Source of the DNA: DATFQE01 sp963738205 | Lineage (GTDB): Bacteria > Actinomycetota > Thermoleophilia > Gaiellales > Gaiellaceae | Length of the DNA: 64,000 nucleotides | Assembly: GCA_963738205.1 (NCBI GenBank) | Contig: CAVTVQ010000006.1 | Coordinates: 248,001 to 312,000 of the forward strand | Direction of reading: 5' to 3' | In this document: one piece after another, positions 63,372 through 64,000 of the stretch | How the letters are laid out: the number at the start of each line of letters is the position of its first letter | Position numbering within the stretch: position 1 is the first letter of the stretch | Program-made: the position numbers and the translations under genes | The notes under the pieces: model-generated | What the model was told of the DNA's origin: nothing | Databases searched by the model: none | The model's input: only the letters and a program-made list of their open reading frames with translations

Positions 63372-63860
63372 TCAGCCGATCGCCTCGAGCGCGTCGCAGA
63401 ACACGGCGTCGCCCTGCTCGAAGATGTCGTGAGGGCCGTGGACCACTACGCCGCCCGGCGAGAAGACGATCTTGCCGACGTCGTGGAACAGCAGTCCGAG
63501 ACCGGGATAGGTCTGCTTGAAGACCTGGCCCAAGTTCGCCTCGGTATCTGTTGCGTAGTCGTACTTGACCGTAAAGCTTCCCGTCCCTGTCATCGAGGCG
63601 GACGGGTCGTCGGAGCGCCAGTTCGTCTCCACCCGCTTGAAGTGCACGATGTCCGCGACCGGGTTCCCGGCCTTGTCGAACGTCGTCATCCCGGAGAGCT
63701 CGATCGACCCTTCCCATACGTCGTTGAATCCGCCGCACGAGGCAGAGCCGGAGTATGTGAACGAGTCTGTGAACCGTTCGGGCGGCTTCGCGGAGGCCAC
63801 ACCGGCGAGCAACAGCGCAACGCCGCAGGCCGCTGCGGCTGACGCGAGGAGTCCCTTCAT
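63372..63860 (-). CDS. Secreted protein of unknown function
   Basis: 162 residues with a clear signal peptide (about 1-24, ending AGVASA). Mature part reads as a beta-barrel-like fold (DSFTYSGSASCGGFND, VWEGSIELSGMTTFDKAGN, VHFKRVETNW, GTGSFTVKYDYATD), containing two Cys, one in SASCGG and one near the C-terminus (FCDAL). GAGGA 7 nt before ATG. No family recognised. Confidence 0.75.
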   Translation of the reverse strand: MKGLLASAAAACGVALLLAGVASAKPPERFTDSFTYSGSASCGGFNDVWEGSIELSGMTTFDKAGNPVADIVHFKRVETNWRSDDPSASMTGTGSFTVKYDYATDTEANLGQVFKQTYPGLGLLFHDVGKIVFSPGGVVVHGPHDIFEQGDAVFCDALEAIG

Positions 63861-64000
63861 GCCGTTCCTCTTTTCTCCCCCCGGAGTGCCATAAGACCTA
63901 GCACGATGTCGCGCGGCTGACAACACAGAGCGGGGACAAACTGCGGGTACAAAGGGCGGCTAAGCCGCCTGGTAGAGCCACTCCGCTCAGATCCAGTGCT

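Overview
This 64 kb window is GC-rich chromosomal DNA from an actinobacterium. The 16S/23S/5S genes, many GTG and some TTG starts, WhiA, the coproheme decarboxylase HemQ, and DUF3467 and PGPGW-type small proteins all fit Actinomycetota. The 16S sequence and gene style look most like class Thermoleophilia (Gaiellales/Solirubrobacterales), but I judged this by eye without a database search. Apart from one region, gene content is ordinary housekeeping.

Layout. 1-7.6 kb: end of ilvE, a DegT/DnrJ aminotransferase, a RemA-like protein, an MFS exporter, an alkyladenine glycosylase, a PASTA-bearing class A PBP and tyrS. 7.6-12.9 kb: a complete rrn operon (16S-23S-5S, no spacer tRNA) with a recognisable promoter, boxA elements and both processing stems. 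12.9-18.6 kb: GNAT, M48 protease, histidine phosphatase, SDR, dgt and dnaG. 18.66-25.55 kb: a tRNA-Asn followed by about 6.8 kb of less GC-rich DNA that ends in a perfect 46-bp copy of the tRNA 3' half. This is a genomic island carrying a PrsW-type membrane protease, a lipoprotein subtilase and a divergent SARP/AfsR-type regulator with an 11-bp-period direct repeat in the shared intergenic region. 25.6-34.2 kb: small membrane proteins, a frameshifted subtilase, tRNA-Leu with a probable 0.78 kb mini-insertion, a CAP-domain protein, Bcp peroxiredoxin, HemQ and a glycosidase-like lipoprotein. 34.2-44.3 kb: uvrC, a TPM-like membrane protein, a four-gene ABC export operon, P5C dehydrogenase, an alkyltransferase-type protein and whiA. 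44.7-50.6 kb: a second glycosidase-like protein, then gap-pgk-tpiA-gpmI. 50.6-64 kb: ECF sigma factor, Ser/Thr kinase with an apparent ATT start, metallophosphoesterase, M48 protease, argS lacking a HIGH motif, glpX, class I aldolase, tRNA-Gly, a Cys-repeat secreted protein divergent from a sigma/zinc-finger fusion, a flippase-like membrane protein, a HIT hydrolase and a secreted protein.

How genes work together. gap, pgk, tpiA, gpmI, glpX and the class I aldolase give most of the triose half of glycolysis plus the gluconeogenic bisphosphatase within 11 kb. The island genes look like one self-contained unit: a large SARP/NB-ARC/TPR regulator transcribed away from a surface subtilase and an intramembrane protease on the opposite strand.

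Most unusual signals: the tRNA-Asn island and its SARP-like operator; a second tRNA-anchored repeat at tRNA-Leu; a 120-bp dispersed repeat (26.3 and 43.2 kb); a REP-like repeat (1.7 and 44.6 kb); an intrinsic terminator between the rrn promoter and boxA; the ATT start; the HIGH-less ArgRS; and a compact PGK.
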